Of a stretch of 64,000 bases of DNA, positions 46,101 through 52,270 are shown piece by piece. The position numbers were made by a program, and so were the translations under genes. Under the pieces are notes generated by a model, which saw only the letters and a list, made by a program, of their open reading frames with translations, ran no database searches and was not told where the DNA came from. Every line of letters starts with the position of its first letter. The first letter of the stretch is position 1. The stretch comes from Rhodobacteraceae bacterium HLUCCA12 (lineage in GTDB: Bacteria; Pseudomonadota; Alphaproteobacteria; Rhodobacterales; Rhodobacteraceae), in contig LJSV01000014.1 of assembly GCA_001314715.1 (NCBI GenBank), forward strand, positions 24,925 through 88,924. The letters run 5' to 3'.

Positions 46101-47632
46101 GGATTGCCCTCATCATCAAAGATGGTCTCGCCGCGCTCGGCGATATAACGGATCTCGCCATCCGGGCGGATGATGCGATGGACCGAGTCATAGGGCTTCT
46201 GCTCGGTCAGTGCGATGACGCGCTCGCCATCTTCGGCCATACGATCCTCGGGGTGGACCGAGTCCTTGAAGGCGTCCAGACTGGGCGTGAAACTGGCCGG
46301 ATCCTGCCCGAAAATGCGATAGGTCTCATCCGACCAGGTCAATTCGCCGGTGACAAAATCCAGTTCCCAGCGCCCCAGGCCGACCAGTTCATGCGCCTCG
46401 CGCAACTGCCGTTCGCTGCGAAAGAGACGCTCTTCGATCTCCTTTTGCTCATGTATGTCGGTGATCAGGCCCTCGATGGCCTCGACCTCGCCGTCATCAT
46501 CCAGAATTCCGCGCATGGTGATGACCATCCAGCGGAAACTGCCGTCGGGCTGTCGGCCGCGCACCAGGTTGCGCGAGGCGGAACTTGCGCTGATCGCCGC
46601 ATCGATGCTGGTTTCCAGCGCATCGCGATCCGCCTCGTCCAGCAACTCCTCCATCGTGACCCGCCCGCTCATCAGGTCCGCGGGTTCCACACCGAACACA
46701 TCGCGCGCGCCGTCGCTGACGTATTCAAGCCACGTATCCTCGCCATGAATGCCAATGCGAAAGGCGACACCGACCAGGTTTGACAACAGTGCCTTGTGCT
46801 GGCGCTCGCTTTCGATCAGCGCGCGCTCGCTATGGAGAAGCCGTTCCTCGATCAGTTTCTGTTCGTGAATATCGGTGATGAAGCCTTCGATGGCCTCAAG
46901 CCGGCCTTCGCTGTCATGCGTGGCGCGCACGGTCTCCAGCGCCCAGCGATAGCTGTTGTCGGCGGCGCGCACCCGGAACACGTTGCGGGCCATACGGCCC
47001 TCGCGGATCGCCCGGATCGTGGCATCGCGCATGGGGCCGAAATCTTCGGGGTGGACAACGTCGGCGGGCTTGACCTTGCCGCTCATCATGTCCTCGGGGT
47101 CCACACCGAACAGGTCGCGCGTGCCATCGCTGACGTAGTCAAGTTCGAAATCGTCATCACCCTTCGGCACCGACCGATAGGCGACACCGGCAAGATTGGA
47201 CAAGAGCGTCTTGTGCCGCGCCTCGCTTGCGCGCAAGGCCGACACGGTCTCGGCATAGCCGGGCAATTCGCTGATGATCAGGGTCGGGTTTTTGCTGGCC
47301 TCGTTGCCGTCGCAGATGGCGAGGACCTGGCAAACGGCCCAGATCGGGTTTCCCGCATTGGGCAGAACCTGAACCTCGACCGCGAAGCCCCGCTTCTTGC
47401 CGCTGACGATCTGGCGCAGCAGGCGATTGATCTGGGTGCGGTCGTCAGGATGCACAATATCGCCCAGCGCCATGTGCTTGAACGCGTCGTCCGAAAAGCC
47501 CAAGAGCGCCCCCAGCGTCGGATCGGCCGAAAGAATGCGCCCGCGCTGGTCAAGCCGTGCCAGACCGACCCGGCCCTTTGCATCGGGCCGGTTTTGTACT
47601 GCCGGTTTCTTTCTGGCCTTACCTGAGCGCAT
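43109..47632 (-). CDS. multi-PAS hybrid sensor histidine kinase with GAF, receiver and Hpt domains
   Basis: A 1507-residue cytoplasmic kinase with no membrane segment. About five PAS units occupy residues 20-655; units 2 and 3 are near duplicates (KTLLSNLAGVAYR versus KALLSNLVGVAFR, both ending ITDIHEQK). A GAF domain lies at 665-835, the HisKA box has His863 (MSHEIRTPMNAILG), and the ATPase has N, G1 and G2 boxes (LLGNAIKFS, DNGIGMS, GGTGLGL). Residues 1098-1180 are a degenerate receiver, 1226-1350 a true receiver with Asp1276, and 1390-1490 an Hpt domain with His1444 (ILAHRLKS). It can run the full His-Asp-His relay to the downstream EAL regulator. The ATG at 47632 follows AGGAC. Confidence 0.92.
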   Translation of the reverse strand: MRSGKARKKPAVQNRPDAKGRVGLARLDQRGRILSADPTLGALLGFSDDAFKHMALGDIVHPDDRTQINRLLRQIVSGKKRGFAVEVQVLPNAGNPIWAVCQVLAICDGNEASKNPTLIISELPGYAETVSALRASEARHKTLLSNLAGVAYRSVPKGDDDFELDYVSDGTRDLFGVDPEDMMSGKVKPADVVHPEDFGPMRDATIRAIREGRMARNVFRVRAADNSYRWALETVRATHDSEGRLEAIEGFITDIHEQKLIEERLLHSERALIESERQHKALLSNLVGVAFRIGIHGEDTWLEYVSDGARDVFGVEPADLMSGRVTMEELLDEADRDALETSIDAAISASSASRNLVRGRQPDGSFRWMVITMRGILDDDGEVEAIEGLITDIHEQKEIEERLFRSERQLREAHELVGLGRWELDFVTGELTWSDETYRIFGQDPASFTPSLDAFKDSVHPEDRMAEDGERVIALTEQKPYDSVHRIIRPDGEIRYIAERGETIFDDEGNPLRTIGTTLDVTDLKRVEQALVEEQAFKNALLETSDFAVIACDENGNLKMFNRAAREWHGMDAFTVPPEEWTKHYSLYSADGTRPLKTGAIPLMRALRGETVRDAEMAIMRPNKPPRFIVCNGAPLYDGEGRKLGAMVIMRDITRQRLTEANLRQRDAILSAVAFAAERLLTTWDWEQEIDTILSTLGQAMNAGRAYVMRAQLDNHDHIIAKMLYEWCAPDVAPTYVWTMPKGFDMMESGLGHWAERMQLGGVMQTRSRDFLPTEQAMMEPDNIKAIITIPIFVHGAWWGFLGFDDCANDRHWSLAEQEALRAAANTVASAIERRRQQEDRMARVVAEEANHAKSAFLATMSHEIRTPMNAILGLSEVLDQSPLSDEQSDLLNGMHEAGRHLLNLIDDILDISKIEAGQVRMLPSDVRIGETVDAVVSSLVSTAIDKDVMLHAFVDPDMPALIHTDGLRLRQVIYNLLGNAIKFSADLPDRRGRVELRVDMDEGASRELRITVRDNGIGMSEQLLEQVFEPFAQGDSQSTRRYGGTGLGLAITRRIVDLMGGRVLVFSTPGEGSTFTINLPMETVPEADVETPDTPLTGLRCLIEESAVFIAYDVAAYLQHAGADAYVAGSDTPPESGISLVVCGPEHVQNQWTLPNVPHLMIEPGRGRRPRQLSELITAVDGTGLPQHRLIEAAALAAGLKAMDDPAAQTAAPSDHGYGNYTAARPILVAEDDPMNQKVIQRQLALLGLRAEIADDGHDALDMMRSGAYSLLLTDLHMPDMDGYSLARKVRAEGIEAARHDGDSAALPILALTADARQQVLESVREAGIDGLLIKPVTLKALDAALRPWLSDSPASPTDEASDRMDALADTTNPSAAGTTGRTRAQGDAPVLDLSELAARIGDDPDMQTEFLTEFQAQMTPLAQELNDAARVQDLHKVGILAHRLKSTSRAVGAMDLGAVCARIEDACRKEDPDELSPLLARFGLSSEAVGHAIARTIGTEGHAHH

Positions 47633-48029
47633 TCCGTTGTCCTGCTCTGACCCGCCCGGCCATATGCGTCGCCGCGATGTGCCGGGATCGGTCCGATCCG
47701 TGATGACTAGTTCTCTTGCCCACCGACGCTGCCTGCCTAGGTTCACATAGTCGGACTCAGCCGGGAAAATACGGTTATTTTTGGGCGAAATTTCGCAACA
47801 ATACGTGTGTTCATCACATTTTCAGTGCGATTCCGGCATCTATCTGTGACAGCACGTTCCGATTGCGTTTGGCCAACCCCTGCCATGAAGGGTTGTGGGG
47901 GCCAAGCGGCAATCGCGGACTTGTGGCGAAGTGTTCGCTTGCGCAGCACAATGGCAACGCTTATTGAGGCCGCATCCGGCATTCGGGCCGGATCAAGTCT
48001 CCGACCACCTTGTCAAAACGGAACACATC
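47633..48029. other. divergent intergenic region between the hybrid kinase and the queuosine transporter
   Basis: These 397 bases hold no supported gene. They contain a perfect 12-bp palindrome GCGAAATTTCGC at 47785-47796 and a long nested stem at 47861-47914, listed separately. AT-rich stretches near 47768-47830 probably carry the promoters. No preQ1 riboswitch consensus was found ahead of the transporter. Confidence 0.5.
47861..47914. promoter_or_regulatory. long nested inverted repeat upstream of the queuosine-precursor transporter
   Basis: From outside inward the arms are GATTGC / GCAATC, TTGGCC / GGCCAA and AACCC / GGGTT, with small bulges and a loop CTGCCATGAA. As RNA this would be a stem of about 17 pairs. 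It is 116 bases before the transporter ATG and has no U-tract, so it may be a leader element or a DNA-binding dyad; its function is not known. Confidence 0.5.
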
Positions 48030-48653
48030 ATGTCCCGAACTTATCTGCCCGGCATTATTGCCATGGCCGCGATCGTCGTGGCCTCGAATATCCTGGTCCA
48101 GTTCCTTCTGGGCGATTACCTGACCTGGGGTGCGCTGACGTATCCGCTGGCCTTTCTTGTCAACGACGTCATGAACCGGGTCTATGGCCCCCAAGCCGCC
48201 CGCCGCGTTGTCTGGGCGGGATTTGTCACCGGGGTCGCCTGTTCGCTGGTCGGCACCCAGATCGTGGGCGAGTTCGGCCCGCTCGTGACTCTGCGTATTG
48301 CCCTGGCCTCGGGCCTTGCGTTCCTGGTTGCGCAGATGCTGGACATTGCGATCTTCGACTGCTTGCGCGATCGGCGCTGGTGGAAGGCGCCTCTGGCCTC
48401 GACGCTGGTCGGATCCAGCGTGGACACGGCCTTGTTTTTCTCTATCGCCTTCGCCGCCAGCCTGACCTTTCTTGAACCCGGCAACGACGTGTCCTGGGCG
48501 GCCGAGCCTTCGCCGCTGCTGGGCTGGGGCGCTGTTGCGCCGTTCTGGGTCAGCATGGCGGTGGCGGACTGGCTGGTCAAACTGGCCTTGGCGATGCTGG
48601 CCCTGGCGCCGTTTCGCGTGATCGTGCGAAAATTGATGCTACCAGTCGCATAA
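48030..48653 (+). CDS. yhhQ: queuosine precursor transporter (YhhQ/VUT family)
   Basis: A 207-residue inner-membrane protein with six hydrophobic segments. YPLAFLVNDVMNRVYGPQAAR and the late GSSVDTALFFSIAF are the VUT-family motifs; E. coli YhhQ takes up 7-cyano- and 7-aminomethyl-7-deazaguanine for queuosine tRNA modification. No que genes are adjacent. The ATG at 48030 gives the family N-terminus; an earlier in-frame start at 47895 would run through the structured leader. The super-SD RNA unit starts 7 bases after its stop. Confidence 0.82.
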   Translation: MSRTYLPGIIAMAAIVVASNILVQFLLGDYLTWGALTYPLAFLVNDVMNRVYGPQAARRVVWAGFVTGVACSLVGTQIVGEFGPLVTLRIALASGLAFLVAQMLDIAIFDCLRDRRWWKAPLASTLVGSSVDTALFFSIAFAASLTFLEPGNDVSWAAEPSPLLGWGAVAPFWVSMAVADWLVKLALAMLALAPFRVIVRKLMLPVA

Positions 48654-48723
48654 AAGCTTTTGACAAACACAAAATATGTGCCACGATACTCCTAACAGCA
48701 ACCCAATGAAAGGAGGTGGTCCA

Positions 48724-48780
48724 GTGTCGAGAGTGATGTTGGAGAGAGGTGCCGGAACAGTCAGAGGGGGCGTCAGCTGA
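48724..48780 (+). CDS. 18-residue leader peptide with extended ribosome binding site
   Basis: GTG start, product MSRVMLERGAGTVRGGVS. AGGAGG is 7 bases before the GTG. The surrounding AAAGGAGGTGGTCCAG can pair, with one G-U wobble, with 16 consecutive bases of the conserved alphaproteobacterial 16S rRNA 3' tail. An in-frame ATG at 48706 would give 24 residues but would lie upstream of the binding site. The peptide is followed by two hairpins and a terminator. I infer that ribosome binding, not the peptide, is the important part. Confidence 0.55.
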   Translation: MSRVMLERGAGTVRGGVS

Positions 48781-48851
48781 AGGCAGCCCTTGGCTGCGAA
48801 TCCTCTGGTTGAGCCTGGTCTCTAACCGGGCCATCTCCTGAAAGCTCGTGA

Positions 48852-48878
48852 GGGCCGTCCATATCCGGGCGGCCCTTT
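48852..48878 (+). terminator. intrinsic terminator of the super-SD RNA
   Basis: GGGCCGTCC, loop ATATCC, GGGCGGCCC: a 9-bp stem with one G-U pair, followed by TTTCGAATTT. It would end the RNA unit before arfB. Confidence 0.75.
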
Positions 48879-48914
48879 CGAATTTCCCGTTTTGTCATGT
48901 TCGGAATGCTTGCG

Positions 48915-49340
48915 ATGTTGCGCATCGGTGATCAGATCATCATTCACGATTGGGAACTGACAGAAAACTTCACCCGCTCGTCAGGGCCGGGTGGGCAGAA
49001 CGTCAACAAGGTGTCCACCGCAGTTGATCTGCGCTTCGAGGCAGCGCGCAGCCCGGGATTACCGCCCGCCGTCAAGTCCCGCCTGAAAAAACTGGCGGGG
49101 CGGCGCTGGACCCTGGACGGGGCCGTGGTCATCCGGGTCGAGGAGACCCGCAGCCAGACCCGAAACCGCGAGATCGCGCGCGAAAGGTTGGTTGCACTGA
49201 TCGAACGCGCGATGGTGGCGCCGAAGCGGCGGATCGCCACACGCCCGACCCTTTCCAGCAAGCGCCGCCGGATCGACACCAAGAACCGGCGCGGCACGGT
49301 CAAGGCGTTGCGCGGCAGGGTTGATCCGGCCGAAGACTAG
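48915..49340 (+). CDS. arfB: alternative ribosome-rescue factor ArfB (YaeJ)
   Basis: A 141-residue peptidyl-tRNA hydrolase that frees stalled ribosomes. The catalytic GGQ lies in SSGPGGQNVNKVSTAVDLRF, and the C-terminal basic tail (SSKRRRIDTKNRRGTVKALR) is the part that enters the empty mRNA channel. The start at 48915 (MLRIGDQI) matches the family best; ATGs at 48897 and 48906 are in frame. None of the three has a good ribosome binding site, in strong contrast to the leader ORF just upstream. Confidence 0.92.
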   Translation: MLRIGDQIIIHDWELTENFTRSSGPGGQNVNKVSTAVDLRFEAARSPGLPPAVKSRLKKLAGRRWTLDGAVVIRVEETRSQTRNREIARERLVALIERAMVAPKRRIATRPTLSSKRRRIDTKNRRGTVKALRGRVDPAED

Positions 49341-49413
49341 GCGCAATATGAATGTTAGCGTGGGACAAGCGCGGAATAAGCCCGAAACGGGCAAATCAAG
49401 AAACGAGCAGGCC

Positions 49414-49869
49414 ATGAAACAGACCCCCTTTCAGACGCTGGTGTCGTTGATCGAGCCGGTGTTCAAGCGGCCCGAGTTCATTCAGGCAGCGGCGCTGTGC
49501 CTGCGCGAGGGGCGGCGCGGGCGCGAGGTGTTGCTGGTGTCCAGCCTGGATACCGGGCGCTGGATCCTGCCAAAGGGCTGGCCGATGCGGAACCGCTCGC
49601 TGGCGGGTGCCGCGCAACAGGAAGCCTGGGAAGAGGCGGGCGTGATCGGCAAGGCCGAAGAAAGCCCGATCGGCTTCTTTACCTATGAAAAAAAGCGCGC
49701 GGGCGGTCTGCCCGTGGCATGTCGGGTCGAGGTGTTTCGCATCGCCGTGGCCGATCTGGCAAAGGACTGGCCCGAACGCGACCGCCGCAAGCGCAGATGG
49801 ATGCTGCTGGACGACGCCGCAAGGCGCGTGAAAGAGCCCGATTTGAAGACGCTTCTGCTGTCGCTCTGA
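49414..49869 (+). CDS. NUDIX hydrolase
   Basis: A 151-residue hydrolase with the NUDIX box at residues 55-77, GWPMRNRSLAGAAQQEAWEE followed by AGV; the usual Arg of REUXEE is Gln here, while the glutamates are kept. The N-terminus VLLVSSLDTGRWILPKGW resembles DIPP/ApnA-type hydrolases that act on diphosphoinositol or diadenosine polyphosphates, but the substrate is not certain. Starts at 49414 or 49348 are possible. It follows arfB by 73 bases. Confidence 0.85.
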   Translation: MKQTPFQTLVSLIEPVFKRPEFIQAAALCLREGRRGREVLLVSSLDTGRWILPKGWPMRNRSLAGAAQQEAWEEAGVIGKAEESPIGFFTYEKKRAGGLPVACRVEVFRIAVADLAKDWPERDRRKRRWMLLDDAARRVKEPDLKTLLLSL

Positions 49870-49960
49870 CGCCTTTGTGCAGCGCGAAGACCCGCTGACC
49901 AGCGCAAATGTTTCCATTGTTTCGTTGAATGTCTTGGGGAAAGCCTTTAGGGCCGCGATT

Positions 49961-49978
49961 GTAACAGTTCCATGACAG
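49961..49978 (-). promoter_or_regulatory. Pho-box-like PhoB site at the pit gene
   Basis: On the minus strand it reads CTGTCATGGAACTGTTAC, matching the two CTGTCA-type half-sites of the Pho box with 11-bp spacing. It ends 15 bases before the pit ATG, too close to act as a normal activator site, so repression of pit by PhoB under phosphate limitation is the more likely outcome. Confidence 0.6.
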
Positions 49979-49993
49979 CCGCGGAGCCCGCCG

Positions 49994-51475
49994 ATGCCCA
50001 CGCCAGCCGACCCCAATGCCAGGGGCATAAAGACCCTCGACAAGGATCTTGGCCGTATCAGCCTGCTGGAACAGGCCCTGGTCTTTACCGCCCGCCCGTT
50101 GATCGCACCCGGTCTGGCGCTGGCGTTCCTGGTTCTGGTGGCGGTCGTGGCGACAGCCTTTCTGGGTGCGCAGCCGGGCGCGCTTATCGTCATCGCGGCG
50201 GCTGTCATCGGCGGTTACATGGCATTGAACATCGGCGCAAACGACGTGGCCAACAACATGGGACCCGCTGTCGGCTCGAACGCCGTCACCCTGGGCGCCG
50301 CGCTGATCATTGCCGCGATATGTGAAACCGCCGGTGCGTTACTGGCCGGGGGCGACGTGATCGGCACCGTGTCGCGCGGGATCATCGCGCCCGAAAGCGT
50401 GGCGGCGCCACGCGTATTCATCTGGGCGATGATGGCGGCCCTTCTGGCCGGCGCGCTGTGGATCAACCTGGCGACCTGGCTGGGCGCGCCGGTCTCGACC
50501 ACGCATTCCATCGTCGGCGGGGTGATGGGCTCGGGCATTGCGGCGGCCGGGTTCGCGGCGGTCAATTGGGCGACCATGGGCAAGATCGCCGCAAGCTGGG
50601 TGATCTCGCCGGTTCTGGGCGGGGCGATCGCGGCGCTGTTTCTGGCCATCATCAACAATCGCATCATCTATCGCGACGACAAGATCGCGGCGGCGCGCAC
50701 CTGGGTTCCGGTGCTGATCGGCGTGATGGGGGGCGTCTTTGCGACCTACATGGCGCTCAAGGGCGTCTCGAAGATCGTCGATTTCAACCTGGCCGAGGCC
50801 GCGCTGATCGGGGTCGCCCTCGGCATTCCGCTGGCGCTGGTCATGCGCCCCGTGATCCGCCGACAGGCGCGGGGTCTGGAAAACCGCAACAAGTCGCTCA
50901 AGACCCTGTTTGCCATCCCTTTGGTGTTCTCGGCCGGGCTGTTGTCATTTGCGCATGGTGCCAATGACGTGGCGAATGCCGTCGGGCCGCTGGCCGCGAT
51001 CGTTCATGGCGTGCAGGAAGGGGGCGCCGCCGAAAGCGTGGAAATTCCGATCTGGGTCATGGTGATCGGCGCGGTCGGACTGTCGGTGGGGCTGATCCTG
51101 TTCGGGCCCAAGCTGATCAATATCGTTGGCTCCGAAATCACCCGCCTGAATGCGATGCGCGCCTATTGTGTCGCGCTGGCTGCCGCGGTCGTGGTGATCA
51201 TCGCCTCGTGGCTGGGGCTTCCGGTCAGTTCGACGCATATTGCCATCGGTGGCATTTTTGGCGTCGGTTTCTATCGCGAATGGTATCACCAGAAGGTTCT
51301 CAAGGAGAACCGCGAGATGCTTGCGCTGCCGATCGAGGAGCGCACGCGCCGCAAGGTCGTGCGGAGGGTCCATCTGCTGACGATCCTGGCCGCCTGGGTG
51401 ATCACGGTTCCGGCGGCGGCGCTGCTGTCGGCGTTGCTGTTCCTGATCCTGGTATCGGTCGGCGGCACCGCATAA
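49994..51475 (+). CDS. pit: PiT-family inorganic phosphate transporter
   Basis: A 493-residue membrane transporter for metal-phosphate symport. The duplicated signature is present twice: GANDVANNMGPAVGSNAVTL at residue 81 and GANDVANAVGP near residue 318, as are the paired PVSTTHSIVGG and PVSSTHIAIGG. The N-terminal 35 residues are soluble. The Pho-box-like site lies immediately upstream, and no phoU-like gene is beside it. The gene converges on the XRE regulator after 30 bases. Confidence 0.93.
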   Translation: MPTPADPNARGIKTLDKDLGRISLLEQALVFTARPLIAPGLALAFLVLVAVVATAFLGAQPGALIVIAAAVIGGYMALNIGANDVANNMGPAVGSNAVTLGAALIIAAICETAGALLAGGDVIGTVSRGIIAPESVAAPRVFIWAMMAALLAGALWINLATWLGAPVSTTHSIVGGVMGSGIAAAGFAAVNWATMGKIAASWVISPVLGGAIAALFLAIINNRIIYRDDKIAAARTWVPVLIGVMGGVFATYMALKGVSKIVDFNLAEAALIGVALGIPLALVMRPVIRRQARGLENRNKSLKTLFAIPLVFSAGLLSFAHGANDVANAVGPLAAIVHGVQEGGAAESVEIPIWVMVIGAVGLSVGLILFGPKLINIVGSEITRLNAMRAYCVALAAAVVVIIASWLGLPVSSTHIAIGGIFGVGFYREWYHQKVLKENREMLALPIEERTRRKVVRRVHLLTILAAWVITVPAAALLSALLFLILVSVGGTA

Positions 51476-51505
51476 GCCGCACCGACAAACGCTTGCGCCC
51501 GCGTT

Positions 51506-52141
51506 TCAACGCCAGCGCTGGGCCTTGTCGTCAGCATGTGCGGTGATGTTGAGGATTGTCGCGACCGGGGTGGGGCTTGTGAACAGATGCCCCATCGAGG
51601 CGTCATAGTGGACAGCATCGCCCTGCGTCAGCGTGACCGGGGCATAGTGTTCGGTATGCAAGACAACGCACCCTGAAAGCACCAGCGCGAATTCTTCGCC
51701 GGGATGGCGTATCCAGTCGTCGAAGGCGTCGATACTGGTTTCACGCACATGGATCAGGGTCGGGTCCATGATCCGGCGGACAAGGGCCATGGTCAGCGGG
51801 GTATAATCGTAATGGCCGGCTGGATGGCGCGTCTGTTCGGATTTGCGCTCGACCACCAGGCGTGCGGTGGCTTCGGGAGCGGACGCGCCGCCCGGCGCCT
51901 CGTGCAAAAGTCGTGCCAGATCGACGTCAAGCGCCTCGCTGAGTCGCAACATGACGTCATAGGTTGGCGAAACCTGGACATTCTCGATCTTGGAAATGCT
52001 CGACGGTGCCAGACCGGCGCGTCGGGCAAGCGCGCGTTGCGACATTCCGGCCGCCAGCCGCACCTCCAGCAAGTTGCTGGAGAAAGTTGTTTTCTGGCTT
52101 TCGGTATCGGCGCCGCCCGGCTCTGATCGCTTCATCGTCAT
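51506..52141 (-). CDS. XRE-family regulator with C-terminal cupin domain
   Basis: A 211-residue regulator. The helix-turn-helix is at about residues 24-77 (RLAAGMSQRALARRAGLAPS, SISKIENVQVSPTYDVMLRL) and the cupin is at about 130-205 (HPGEEFALVLSGCVVLHTEH). Such PuuR-like proteins sense small metabolites. The start at 52141 (alternative 52135) lies inside a 20-bp tandem duplication. It is divergent from the TRAP operon and probably binds the palindrome at 52210. Confidence 0.85.
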   Translation of the reverse strand: MTMKRSEPGGADTESQKTTFSSNLLEVRLAAGMSQRALARRAGLAPSSISKIENVQVSPTYDVMLRLSEALDVDLARLLHEAPGGASAPEATARLVVERKSEQTRHPAGHYDYTPLTMALVRRIMDPTLIHVRETSIDAFDDWIRHPGEEFALVLSGCVVLHTEHYAPVTLTQGDAVHYDASMGHLFTSPTPVATILNITAHADDKAQRWR

Positions 52142-52170
52142 GTCGCTCGCTTCATCGTCATGTCGCTCGC
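52131..52170. repeat. 20-bp perfect tandem duplication over the XRE gene start
   Basis: TTCATCGTCATGTCGCTCGC occurs twice in direct succession (52131-52150 and 52151-52170). The first copy carries the candidate start codons of the XRE gene, and the second duplicates that start region upstream, so a second ATG context is available in another frame. Confidence 0.9.
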
Positions 52171-52209
52171 TGCATCTTGTTCGACGGACCGCCGCCGAGA
52201 CGGTTGACA

Positions 52210-52227
52210 TGCTTCTTATAGGAAGCA
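52210..52227. promoter_or_regulatory. candidate operator for the TRAP catabolic operon
   Basis: TGCTTC TTATAG GAAGCA is a perfect 6-bp dyad. TTGACA at 52204-52209 lies directly before it, so the palindrome fills the spacer of a likely promoter for dctM (start 52271). A protein bound here would block transcription; the adjacent XRE-cupin regulator is the obvious candidate. Confidence 0.55.
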
Positions 52228-52270
52228 ATGCTCGATGATGGAAGCACCTATCGACCTGAACGAGTGACGC

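Larger units (their letters stand above)
48660..48878 (+). ncRNA. RNA-like unit with super-Shine-Dalgarno and tiny ORF upstream of arfB
   Basis: TTGACA at 48660-48665 is a perfect -35; an exact -10 is not clear. The unit contains the site GAAAGGAGGTGGTCCAG (48708-48724), an 18-codon ORF, hairpin GCAGCC CTT GGCTGC (48783-48797), hairpin CCTGGT CTCTA ACCGGG (48814-48830) and an intrinsic terminator at 48852-48878. The layout is that of a short independent transcript or an attenuated leader for arfB, which starts 36 bases later. Confidence 0.6.

Noticed and set aside
44990..46783. A 597-codon plus-strand frame
   Set aside because: Antisense to the PAS/GAF part of the hybrid kinase.
47861..48029. 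preQ1 riboswitch ahead of the queuosine-precursor transporter
   Set aside because: No preQ1-I loop or A-rich tail, and no known class II or III pattern could be matched; only a long unassigned stem is present.
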